DNA from: Bacillota bacterium
GTDB lineage: Bacteria > Bacillota > Clostridia > Oscillospirales > Ruminococcaceae
Length of the DNA: 12,506 bases
Direction: 5' to 3'
NCBI GenBank assembly: GCA_023395435.1
Contig: JAEWZG010000030.1
Location: 1 to 12,506 of the forward strand
Made by a program: the position numbers and the translations under genes. Positions 6,702-12,506 of the stretch are shown piece by piece. The notes beneath the pieces were generated by a model, which made no database searches, was not told the DNA's origin, and saw only the letters and a list, made by a program, of their open reading frames with translations. Position 1 is the stretch's first letter; each line of letters starts with the position of its first letter.

Positions 6702-8510
6702 CTATTCATCAAGCTTAAGAACGCTCATAAATGCTTCCTGAGGAACTTCAACAGAACCTAACTGGCGCATTCTCTTCTTACCCTCTTTTTGCTTTTCAAG
6801 CAGCTTTTTCTTACGGGTAATATCACCGCCGTAGCACTTAGCGAGAACGTCTTTTCTCATAGCTTTAACAGTTTCACGTGCGATAACCTTGCCTCCGATT
6901 GCCGCTTGAATAGGTACTTCAAAAAGCTGACGAGGTATATTTTCCTTCAGCTTTTCAGCAATTCGTCTTCCTCTTGCATACGCTTTATCGGTATGAACAA
7001 TAAACGATAGAGCATCCACAACGTCACCATTAAGGAGAATATCAAGTTTAACAAGTTTTGAAGGGGCGTATCCAAGTATTTCATAATCAAATGAAGCATA
7101 GCCCTTTGTTCGTGACTTCAGTGCGTCAAAGAAGTCATAAACTATTTCGTTAAGTGGCAACTCATAATGAAGGTCAACTCTTGTTTCGTCGATATATTTC
7201 ATATCCTTGAATACGCCACGCCTGTCCTGACAAAGCTCCATTATATTTCCCACATAATCAGAAGGCGAGAGTATGTGGGCATTCACCATAGGCTCCTCTG
7301 CTGACTGAATAAGTGCGGGATCAGGGTAGTTTGTAGGGTTGTCAATAAATACAGTTTCACCGTTTGTCATTGTAACTTTATAAATAACAGATGGTGCTGT
7401 TGTTATAAGGTCGAGGTTATACTCACGTTCAAGACGTTCCTGAATAATTTCCATATGAAGAAGCCCAAGGAAGCCACAACGGAAGCCAAAGCCGAGTGCA
7501 ATAGAGGTTTCAGGCTCAAATGAAAGGGAAGCGTCATTAAGGCGTAGCTTTTCAAGTGCGTCACGAAGGTCACCGTATTTTGCGCCGTCGATAGGGTAAA
7601 TGCCTGAGTAAACCATTGAGTTTACTTTTTTATATCCTGGGAGTGGCTCGGCACAAGGATTCTCAACAGTTGTGACAGTATCACCAACACGAGTGTCGCC
7701 AATGCTTTTAATTGATGCTGAGATATATCCAACCTCGCCGGCTTTAAGTTCGCCACAAGGCACAAGATTTGTTGGGCCCATATATCCAAGTTCAACAACG
7801 TCAAATTTGGCGCCTGTTGCCATCATTTTTATTTCTGTTCCGACTTTGACTGTTCCTTCTTTGACTCTTACGTAGATAATTACACCCTTATATGAATCAT
7901 AGTAACTATCAAAAACCAAAGCCTGAAGCGAAGCGTCAGCATCACCCTGCGGAGCAGGAATATCTGTAATAACTCTTTCGAGTACTTCATGAATGTTTAC
8001 GCCCATTTTTGCAGAAATGCGTGGAGCATCCAAAGCTGGAATACCAATTACATTTTCAATTTCCTGACAAGCCCTTTCAGGGTCGGCAGAAGGCAGATCA
8101 ATTTTGTTTACAACAGGAACAACCTCAAGGTCATGTTCAATAGCAAGATAAGTGTTTGCAAGTGTTTGAGCCTCAATACCCTGTGAAGCGTCAACAACAA
8201 GTATTGCTCCCTCACAGGCAGCAAGAGAACGCGAAACCTCATAATTAAAGTCAACATGGCCAGGAGTGTCGATCAGATTAAAAGTATATGTTTCCCCGTT
8301 GTCAGCTTTGTAGTTAAGCTTGACAGCACGGGCTTTTATTGTAATACCACGTTCACGCTCAATGTCCATATTATCAAGAAGCTGTTCTTCCATGTCACGA
8401 AGTGCAACAGTGGAAGTTTGCTCAAGAATTCTGTCAGCAAGTGTTGATTTTCCATGGTCAATATGTGCAATGATACAAAAGTTTCTTATATTTTCTTGTC
8501 CCTGTGACAA
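6702..8510 (-). CDS. lepA: Elongation factor 4 (LepA), ribosome back-translocating GTPase
   Basis: Translational GTPase that binds the ribosome and acts on stalled or mis-translocated complexes. Seen: 602 residues from this start, the usual length. The P-loop is AHIDHGKST (about 15-23), followed by RERGITIKA (switch I), DTPGH (G3), NKID (G4) and SAKMG (G5). The later barrel and alpha/beta domains and the Lys/Arg-rich LepA-specific end (KRMRQLGS) are intact. No ATG fits: the choices are TTG at 8516 and TTG at 8510. GAGGTGA at 8517-8523 touches the first, but lies 6 bases before the second, so I chose 8510; the other choice adds two residues (604). First gene of the lepA-hemW operon, behind its own strong promoter. 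Confidence 0.96.
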   Translation of the reverse strand: MSQGQENIRNFCIIAHIDHGKSTLADRILEQTSTVALRDMEEQLLDNMDIERERGITIKARAVKLNYKADNGETYTFNLIDTPGHVDFNYEVSRSLAACEGAILVVDASQGIEAQTLANTYLAIEHDLEVVPVVNKIDLPSADPERACQEIENVIGIPALDAPRISAKMGVNIHEVLERVITDIPAPQGDADASLQALVFDSYYDSYKGVIIYVRVKEGTVKVGTEIKMMATGAKFDVVELGYMGPTNLVPCGELKAGEVGYISASIKSIGDTRVGDTVTTVENPCAEPLPGYKKVNSMVYSGIYPIDGAKYGDLRDALEKLRLNDASLSFEPETSIALGFGFRCGFLGLLHMEIIQERLEREYNLDLITTAPSVIYKVTMTNGETVFIDNPTNYPDPALIQSAEEPMVNAHILSPSDYVGNIMELCQDRRGVFKDMKYIDETRVDLHYELPLNEIVYDFFDALKSRTKGYASFDYEILGYAPSKLVKLDILLNGDVVDALSFIVHTDKAYARGRRIAEKLKENIPRQLFEVPIQAAIGGKVIARETVKAMRKDVLAKCYGGDITRKKKLLEKQKEGKKRMRQLGSVEVPQEAFMSVLKLDE

Positions 8511-8516
8511 AAACAA

Positions 8517-8523
8517 TCACCTC
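8517..8523 (-). promoter_or_regulatory. Ribosome binding site that decides the lepA start
   Basis: GAGGTGA on the minus strand. It leaves no gap to the TTG at 8514-8516 but a six-base gap to the TTG at 8508-8510, which favours the second TTG. Confidence 0.75.
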
Positions 8524-8558
8524 AAAGTTTATAAAAAATATGCTTACATTAATATGTT

Positions 8559-8587
8559 ATTATAGCATATGCTGAATCTTTTGTAAA
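8559..8587 (-). promoter_or_regulatory. SigA-type promoter for lepA-hemW
   Basis: On the minus strand, TTTACA (8582-8587), 17 bases, then a perfect TATAAT (8559-8564). The spacer contains the perfect 10-base palindrome AGCATATGCT (8564-8573), which touches the -10. Transcription should start near 8552, giving a leader of about 40 bases. Confidence 0.88.
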
Positions 8588-8588
8588 T

Positions 8589-8611
8589 AAAAAACCTTGC
8601 GTATAGCAAGG
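8589..8611 (-). terminator. Rho-independent terminator of the lipoprotein gene
   Basis: Minus strand: CCTTGC (8606-8611), five-base loop, GCAAGG (8595-8600), then six T (8589-8594). It lies 7 bases after the lipoprotein stop, and its T run ends one base before the -35 of the lepA promoter. Confidence 0.9.
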
Positions 8612-8618
8612 CTTAATA

Positions 8619-9230
8619 TTATTTGACAGTGAGTTTCAGTTCTTCAACAGCAATACTTGTATTTCCTCGTGTCGGGTGATATAAATTTTTGTCGACCTTT
8701 GAAGCATCCTCTGAAGCTTTTATATCCCTTGCAAAATCAATGAAAATAAGGAATTGGTATTCACCTGGATCTTTGAGCAGTATTTTGGTTTCCTGAGTTA
8801 CTTCTTGACCTGCTTTCATTGTACTGCAGATGTCAATATCATTACCTTCATAACCCCATATTTCACCCTTCTTAATAATTATAATATTAACAGGCTTTGT
8901 CATATCCTTAATGCCGATTTTGAAATCATTCTTGCTTTCATTTTTGAATTTTGTAATCAGTGTGTACTCTTCATTTGCCTTTATTTCAAGTGTTGGAATT
9001 TCATAATAAAGTGAAAAGAAGCCATCTTTTGATGTTATTTTACCCGATACTTTCTTCACTTCAGGTTCAATAACAGGCTTAGCTTGAGTAGTTTCAGTAG
9101 TCGTAGCTTCAGTAGTAACAGCCTCTGATGATGTGTCAGAAGAACTTGCAGAATCAGAACCTATTTCAACCTGACATCCTGTAAGCGCCATAATAAACAT
9201 ACAAATCATTATAGATATAATTCTTTTCAT
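8619..9230 (-). CDS. Lipoprotein with Ser/Thr linker and a C-terminal beta-rich domain, function unknown
   Basis: I do not recognise a function. Seen: 203 residues. A lipoprotein signal peptide (MKRIISIM...) ends in LTGC with the lipid-bearing C19, so the protein should be anchored on the outer face of the membrane. Residues 24-50 are a Ser/Thr/Ala-rich, flexible linker. The remainder (about 55-203) alternates short hydrophobic and charged stretches like a beta sandwich, with GEYQFLIFIDF near 156-166. I chose the ATG at 9228-9230: it starts the signal peptide and has AAGGAA at 9237-9242. The in-frame ATG at 9258-9260 overlaps the promoter -10 and cannot lie on the main transcript. Single-gene unit with its own promoter and terminator, just downstream of the ABC operon. 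A ligand-binding or inhibitor-like Ig fold is a guess. Confidence 0.85.
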   Translation of the reverse strand: MKRIISIMICMFIMALTGCQVEIGSDSASSSDTSSEAVTTEATTTETTQAKPVIEPEVKKVSGKITSKDGFFSLYYEIPTLEIKANEEYTLITKFKNESKNDFKIGIKDMTKPVNIIIIKKGEIWGYEGNDIDICSTMKAGQEVTQETKILLKDPGEYQFLIFIDFARDIKASEDASKVDKNLYHPTRGNTSIAVEELKLTVK

Positions 9231-9259
9231 ATTCAATTCCTTCCAGTAAATTATTTCCA

Positions 9260-9288
9260 ATTATAACATGTATTATATGTTTTGTCAA
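9260..9288 (-). promoter_or_regulatory. Perfect-consensus promoter with a dyad in the spacer
   Basis: Minus strand: TTGACA (9283-9288), exactly 17 bases, TATAAT (9260-9265), the full SigA consensus. Fifteen bases of the spacer (9266-9280, plus-strand reading ACATGTATTATATGT) form a near-perfect inverted repeat with one G-T mismatch. The start of transcription should be near 9253, a leader of only about 23 bases. An operator in the spacer is inference. Confidence 0.92.
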
Positions 9289-9289
9289 C

Positions 9290-9324
9290 AAAAAGAAAGC
9301 GTAAGGATAATTCCTTTCGCTCTC
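9290..9324 (-). terminator. Rho-independent terminator of the GntR-ABC operon
   Basis: Minus strand: a 13-position stem (9312-9324 with 9295-9307) with one mismatch and one G-T pair, a four-base loop, then five T (9290-9294). It ends one base before the -35 of the lipoprotein promoter. Confidence 0.9.
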
Positions 9325-9347
9325 TATTAAAAATATATGGAGAAGTA

Positions 9348-10142
9348 CTATTGTAGGTTAAGATGCTTTTTCAAAGCCCATTGTGTAATGAAGTAGCTTA
9401 CACTGCCGAAAATAAGACTATCTACACCCATTACACCGAATATCCAATAAGTGATTGAAGTATCTGAAGCATTTTTGCCCAAGATGTCATCAACAAGAAC
9501 GATAGCAAATATAGAGAAAACAATTAGCTTAATAATTAGTATACCAATCATAATGAATGAGCCTTTTAGACCTCTGTAGCTATTGAAAATCTGGCTGAAG
9601 CTGAATGAAGCATATTCTACAAGAATAATGCTTATTGAAGCAAGAGCCAATCCTAATAAAGCAACAACAAGAATCATTGGTTCTTCTTCAATTTTGTCAA
9701 AGATAAAGCTATACGCTTGTTTGAAGCTTTTAATAGTTTCCTTGAAATTAGTGGATATTAATGACTGGAAAAGGCTACAAGCTACTGACCAGACAGATGT
9801 TGTAACGAACCATAGTATTGCGATTATAAGTTTTGCTCCAACTACTTTTGAAGTCGAAACGGGAAGCGTATTTGTGAGATAACCTTCATTACCAAGAACA
9901 CTTCTGTTAAATCTTAAAGCAGAGAAAATAACAGGTGCAAGTGTCATAAAGAAGCCACCGAAAATATATATTATTGCCAATAATACGGCAAATATCGAAA
10001 ATACAGGATTTACATTTTCGTTGTTTGTCATTACTCTGTTAATTACACCAAAAGCTGCACTAAGTCCGAAAAATGCAACAAAGAATATCCAATAGTATCT
10101 AAAGGTTGATCTGAATTCGTTTTTGATAAGTTTTCCTAACAT
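9348..10142 (-). CDS. ABC-2 type transporter permease
   Basis: Membrane half of the ABC transporter encoded with the ATPase just upstream. Seen: 264 residues, with about six helices at roughly 17-37, 48-75, 103-128, 155-177, 195-218 and 233-255. The stretch NEGYLTNTLPVSTSKVVGAKL at 85-105, between helices 2 and 3, is typical of Firmicutes ABC-2 permeases from GntR-linked systems. The start codon overlaps the end of the ATPase gene (ATGTTAG, 7 bases shared), so translation is coupled. The substrate is unknown; relatives export peptides or antibiotics or act in envelope-stress responses. There is only one permease gene, so the working transporter is probably a homodimer with two ATPase copies. 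Confidence 0.88.
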   Translation of the reverse strand: MLGKLIKNEFRSTFRYYWIFFVAFFGLSAAFGVINRVMTNNENVNPVFSIFAVLLAIIYIFGGFFMTLAPVIFSALRFNRSVLGNEGYLTNTLPVSTSKVVGAKLIIAILWFVTTSVWSVACSLFQSLISTNFKETIKSFKQAYSFIFDKIEEEPMILVVALLGLALASISIILVEYASFSFSQIFNSYRGLKGSFIMIGILIIKLIVFSIFAIVLVDDILGKNASDTSITYWIFGVMGVDSLIFGSVSYFITQWALKKHLNLQ

Positions 10143-10834
10143 CTGTATACCTCCCTGAATAAAGCGTCAACTGATTTTCCATTAACATCTCGAATTTCAT
10201 CCACAGTGGATTGAAGTTCTATCTTACCGTACTTGATAAAGATAATGTCTTCAAGAACTGTTTCAACGTCAGCAATAAGGTGAGTTGAAATAATTACAGA
10301 TGCATTAGGATTATAGTTTGAAATAATTGTGTTAAGGATAAGGTCACGTGCAGCAGGGTCAACACCAGCGATAGGCTCGTCGAGGATGTAAACATCTGCA
10401 TCCCTGCTCATTACAAGAATAAGCTGAACCTCTTCTTTTGTGCCCTTTGACATTGTTTTAAGCTTATCATTGACATCAATATGAAGTTTCTCAAATAAAG
10501 TCAAAGCTTTCTGCTCGTTGAAGTCCTTGTAGAAAGACTTGAAAAAGTTGATTAACTCAGTGACCTTCATCCACTCAGGCAAGTAAGTCTTGTCTGGTAG
10601 ATATGAAACAACTGCTTTTGTTTCAGGACCAGGAATTTTTCCATTGATAAGAACATCACCTGATGTTGGTGTTAACAAGCCGCAAACAAGCTTGATGAGT
10701 GTTGTTTTACCACTTCCGTTAGGACCAAGAAGTCCTATAATTCTTCCACGGTTAAATTTTAGGTTGATATTGTCTAATGCAACCTTTTTGCCGTATGCTT
10801 TTGTAAGATTACGGCATTCAATACTAAAATCCAT
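10136..10834 (-). CDS. ABC transporter ATP-binding protein (YtrB/BcrA-like)
   Basis: Cytoplasmic ATPase that powers the adjacent permease. Seen: 232 residues. Walker A GPNGSGKTT at 37-45, Walker B VYILDE at 148-153, D-loop GVDP at 157-160 and the switch histidine H185 in ISTHL. Two motifs deviate: the signature reads MSKGT (128-132) where LSGGQ is usual, and the Q-loop region reads YLPDK (79-82) with no glutamine. Similar changes are common in ATPases paired with GntR regulators, so I take it as active. The start lies 2 bases after the gntR stop, with GAGGGG just upstream; the end overlaps the permease start. Middle gene of a three-gene operon. Confidence 0.92.
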   Translation of the reverse strand: MDFSIECRNLTKAYGKKVALDNINLKFNRGRIIGLLGPNGSGKTTLIKLVCGLLTPTSGDVLINGKIPGPETKAVVSYLPDKTYLPEWMKVTELINFFKSFYKDFNEQKALTLFEKLHIDVNDKLKTMSKGTKEEVQLILVMSRDADVYILDEPIAGVDPAARDLILNTIISNYNPNASVIISTHLIADVETVLEDIIFIKYGKIELQSTVDEIRDVNGKSVDALFREVYRC

Positions 10835-10836
10835 TC

Positions 10837-11199
10837 TTACCCCTCTTTACTGTTAATAATTTTTTGTTTAATTTCTTCCTGTGAATAGCCAAGCTTTTCC
10901 ATTTTTTCAAAGAACTCTTTGATATATTGCAATGCAAACATTTGCCTCATTTCTTCAATGAGAATTTTATTGTCTGTAATATATCGTCCGCTTGTTCTCT
11001 GAGAATTCAGCATTCCACATGACTCAAGCTCGATGAGAGCTTTTTGCATTGTGTTTGGGTTTACCTGTGCCTCTTCAGCCAAATCCCTTACCGAAGGCAA
11101 TCGGTCACCCAACTTATAATAGCCGGAAATAATGCGCATTTTTATTTCGTCTATCAGCTGAATGTAAACAGGTCGGCTGTCATCAATCTGCCAACTCAT
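10837..11199 (-). CDS. GntR-family transcriptional regulator, YtrA subfamily
   Basis: DNA-binding regulator, probably controlling its own operon with the ABC transporter. Seen: 120 residues. An N-terminal GntR winged helix (about 10-76) includes PVYIQLIDEIKMRIISGYY, LPSVRDLAEEAQVNPNTMQKAL and GMLNSQRTSGRYI. The tail is short and helical (about 80-118), with no effector domain, which is the mark of the YtrA subfamily. The start follows AAAGGAGG about 8 bases upstream. Neighbours: ATPase 2 bases downstream, then permease. A repressor role is inferred from YtrA relatives; the inducing signal is unknown, often cell-wall-active compounds in that family. Confidence 0.92.
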   Translation of the reverse strand: MSWQIDDSRPVYIQLIDEIKMRIISGYYKLGDRLPSVRDLAEEAQVNPNTMQKALIELESCGMLNSQRTSGRYITDNKILIEEMRQMFALQYIKEFFEKMEKLGYSQEEIKQKIINSKEG

Positions 11200-11224
11200 A
11201 TTAGCCTCCTTTGACTGTATGACT

Positions 11225-11258
11225 GTATTAATTGTTTAGTACAATAATACAATAATAC
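11225..11258 (-). promoter_or_regulatory. Candidate operator of the GntR regulator
   Basis: Plus-strand reading: GTATTAATTGT (11225-11235), TTAGT, ACAATAATAC (11241-11250) is an inverted repeat with one bulged base. A second, overlapping copy of the right arm lies at 11249-11258, giving an 8-base tandem period. It covers the -10 and the likely transcription start of the operon. GACTGTAT is also repeated at 11213-11228, overlapping the left arm. Binding is inference. Confidence 0.5.
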
Positions 11259-11277
11259 AAAAATAGATATTTGTCAA
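11249..11277 (-). promoter_or_regulatory. Probable promoter for the GntR-ABC operon
   Basis: Minus strand: perfect TTGACA (11272-11277), 17 bases, then TATTGT (11249-11254), a four-of-six match to TATAAT. The weak -10 lies within the tandem repeat of the candidate operator. TATTAT words nearby have wrong spacing. Confidence 0.6.
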
Positions 11278-11287
11278 TACCTTTTTT

Positions 11288-11326
11288 AAAAAAATAAAAA
11301 AAATCCGAAGAAATTTTCTTCGGATT
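11288..11326 (-). terminator. Rho-independent terminator after the CAP lipoprotein gene
   Basis: Minus strand: AATCCGAAGA (11317-11326) pairs with TCTTCGGATT (11302-11311) around a short AT loop, followed by a long T-rich tract. It lies 6 bases after the stop. Confidence 0.93.
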
Positions 11327-11332
11327 AATTAA

Positions 11333-12016
11333 TTAACCAATAAACAACTGAGTCCAGAAATATTTATAACCAGTTGAAGCCTTAACAAAACCTACTCCAA
11401 TTTTCGTAAAACTGCCATTGAGAATGTTTTTTCTGTGCCCTTCGGAGTTCATCCAACCCTTTACAACTTCCTGCGGAGTTGTTTGTCCGGCGGCAATATT
11501 CTCACCACAAGTTCTATAAGAAATCTTAGTTTCCTGAAGAACCGTGTAGAAGGTTCTACCATCGGGTCTTGTGTGAGAGAAAGACGTTACAGTTTCCTTA
11601 GCTCTGATATTCGCAGCATTTGCAAGCTGTGAATTTGTTGAAAGAGCTGAAAGACCTTGCTTTGATCTTTCTATATTAACAAGTCGGATAACTTCTGAAA
11701 TATAATCAGAATTCGAGGTATATGCTTGGCTTTTTGTAGTGGTTATAGGTCTTGAAGTAACCACAGGTTGTTTAGCTGTGATCCTTGGGGTTGTAGTTGC
11801 TGATCGTGTTGTAGTAACCTGATTTGAAGTGACAAGTGGCTGCGAAGTTGTCGTATCTGGTGAAGGAGCATTTTTGCCTTCAATAGATTCTTCGGTTTTT
11901 GCTATACTGTCATTAAATTGTTCTGAGTCTGAATTATTTGAATCAGAACCATTTCCACATGCTGTCAAAAAAACCACTAATGATGAGATTGTAGTGAGTA
12001 GTAGTAGTTTTTTCAT
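11333..12016 (-). CDS. Lipoprotein with Thr-rich linker and C-terminal CAP (SCP/PR-1) domain
   Basis: Membrane-anchored, surface-exposed protein of the CAP superfamily (PF00188), whose bacterial members are poorly understood; YkwD-like proteins are the nearest model. Seen: 227 residues. The signal peptide ends in LTAC with lipid-bearing C20. A Ser/Asn/Thr-rich linker runs from about 22 to 100. The CAP domain (about 103-227) has SFSHTRPDG with H148, CGENIA with E172, GWMNSEGHRKNIL at 187-199 with E192 and H194, and YFWTQLF at the end. The four acidic/His residues match the usual CAP cavity set. A weak AAGGA precedes the ATG. I see no clear promoter in the 46 bases to spoVS, so read-through from spoVS is likely. 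Role in cell wall or spore envelope is unproven. Confidence 0.9.
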   Translation of the reverse strand: MKKLLLLTTISSLVVFLTACGNGSDSNNSDSEQFNDSIAKTEESIEGKNAPSPDTTTSQPLVTSNQVTTTRSATTTPRITAKQPVVTSRPITTTKSQAYTSNSDYISEVIRLVNIERSKQGLSALSTNSQLANAANIRAKETVTSFSHTRPDGRTFYTVLQETKISYRTCGENIAAGQTTPQEVVKGWMNSEGHRKNILNGSFTKIGVGFVKASTGYKYFWTQLFIG

Positions 12017-12062
12017 ATTAAGTTTTCCTTAGTTAGATTATTTACTTAACAATTTGATAGCA

Positions 12063-12323
12063 CTATCTTGATTCGCAGATTAATTTAATAGCAGTTCTTT
12101 CCTCGCCATCAATAACAACATTGGCAAAAGCAGGTATGCATATAAGGTCTATTCCTACTGGTGCAAGATATCCTCTAGCAATAGCGATAGCCTTAATAGC
12201 CTGATTTGCAGCGCCAGCGCCAACAGCCTGAACTTCAACAGCATTCTTGTCGCGGATTACACCGGCAATAGCACCTGCAACTGAGTTTGGCACTGAATGT
12301 GATGATACTTTTAAAACTTCCAT
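12063..12323 (-). CDS. spoVS: Stage V sporulation protein S
   Basis: Small nucleic-acid-binding-type (Alba-like) protein needed in Bacillus for late spore development and also affecting septation. Seen: 86 residues, the family length, with almost every hallmark block: MEVLKVSSHSVPNSVAGAIAG, IQ/VQAVGAGAANQAIKAIAIARG, DLICIPAF and DGEERTAIKLI. GGAGG lies 7 bases upstream of the ATG. The CAP lipoprotein gene follows after 46 bases with no terminator between them. Its presence suggests a spore-forming lineage, although spoVS also occurs in some non-sporulating Firmicutes relatives. Confidence 0.96.
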   Translation of the reverse strand: MEVLKVSSHSVPNSVAGAIAGVIRDKNAVEVQAVGAGAANQAIKAIAIARGYLAPVGIDLICIPAFANVVIDGEERTAIKLICESR

Positions 12324-12349
12324 TGTGAAACCTCCATTTAATTAACGTC

Positions 12350-12385
12350 ATTAGTATCAAATTAGTAAATGCAAATTGGCAAATT
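12350..12385 (-). repeat. Short direct repeats in the spoVS leader
   Basis: Plus-strand reading: ATTAGTA at 12350-12356 and 12361-12367 (11 apart), then GCAAATT at 12371-12377 and 12380-12386 (9 apart). They lie between the promoter and ribosome binding site. The rest of 12324-12506 holds the promoter and AT-rich sequence with no gene I can support. Confidence 0.35.
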
Positions 12386-12406
12386 AAAATTTTTGATAGT
12401 AAACAT

Positions 12407-12435
12407 ATTATACATATATTTTCAAAAATTTTCAA
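12407..12435 (-). promoter_or_regulatory. Promoter for spoVS
   Basis: Minus strand: TTGAAA (12430-12435), 17 bases, perfect TATAAT (12407-12412). It looks like a SigA promoter; I found no clear SigH-type AGGA/GAAT pair, although spoVS is SigH-controlled in Bacillus. The leader would be about 75 bases. Confidence 0.75.
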
Positions 12436-12506
12436 GTAAAAATATTATTTTTGTGGGTTTCGTATAATTAGAGGAAACATATTATTAGTTATTCCCAATT
12501 TTTTGT

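Noticed and set aside
9231..9260. Upstream ATG at 9258-9260 as the lipoprotein start
   Set aside because: It overlaps the -10 of a perfect promoter, would push the signal peptide ten residues inward, and the ATG at 9230 has its own ribosome binding site.
12476..12506. Start of a plus-strand gene after GAGGA at the right edge
   Set aside because: No ATG, GTG or TTG lies at a proper distance within the window, so no gene can be supported.

Overview
The window looks like chromosomal DNA from an anaerobic, spore-forming, AT-rich Gram-positive bacterium, most likely a Ruminococcus-like member of the Oscillospiraceae/Ruminococcaceae. The evidence is a ferredoxin-linked 2-oxoacid oxidoreductase, spoVS, strong GGAGG ribosome binding sites, near-consensus TTGACA/TATAAT promoters, Ser/Thr-rich lipoproteins and a GH13 alpha-glucan enzyme. 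The assignment is an inference from gene content and style. No phage, transposon, CRISPR array, tRNA or rRNA is visible.

Layout. Bases 1-5529 are read on the plus strand and 5562-12323 on the minus strand; the two sets converge on one shared hairpin terminator at 5534-5563. Plus strand: the end of a 2-oxoacid:ferredoxin oxidoreductase operon (TPP-binding beta subunit, then gamma subunit) closes with a terminator at 1316-1342. A strong promoter then drives a two-gene unit: a six-helix DUF975-like membrane protein and a cytoplasmic GH13 neopullulanase-like enzyme. A third unit holds a PLP aminotransferase whose promoter overlaps the previous terminator.

Minus strand, read right to left: spoVS and a Thr-rich lipoprotein with a CAP domain, possibly one transcript; a GntR (YtrA-type) regulator, ABC ATPase and ABC-2 permease operon; a Ser/Thr-linker lipoprotein of unknown function behind a perfect-consensus promoter; then lepA and hemW as one operon. 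Gene-free gaps are all shorter than 200 bases and are largely filled by terminators, promoters and small repeats.

How the genes work together. The oxidoreductase and aminotransferase fit amino-acid/2-oxoacid metabolism with ferredoxin as electron carrier, and the GH13 enzyme fits intracellular breakdown of imported maltodextrins. The GntR-ABC cassette resembles envelope-stress or peptide-export systems. It is flanked by two lipoproteins of the same architecture (lipobox, flexible Ser/Thr linker, folded domain), so this side of the window has a cell-envelope theme. No clearly new multi-gene defence or mobile system is visible. The most unusual signals are regulatory: a 20-base-period repeat across the start of the membrane protein gene, dyads inside promoters, and a GntR operator candidate that shares a 14-base word with the aminotransferase promoter.
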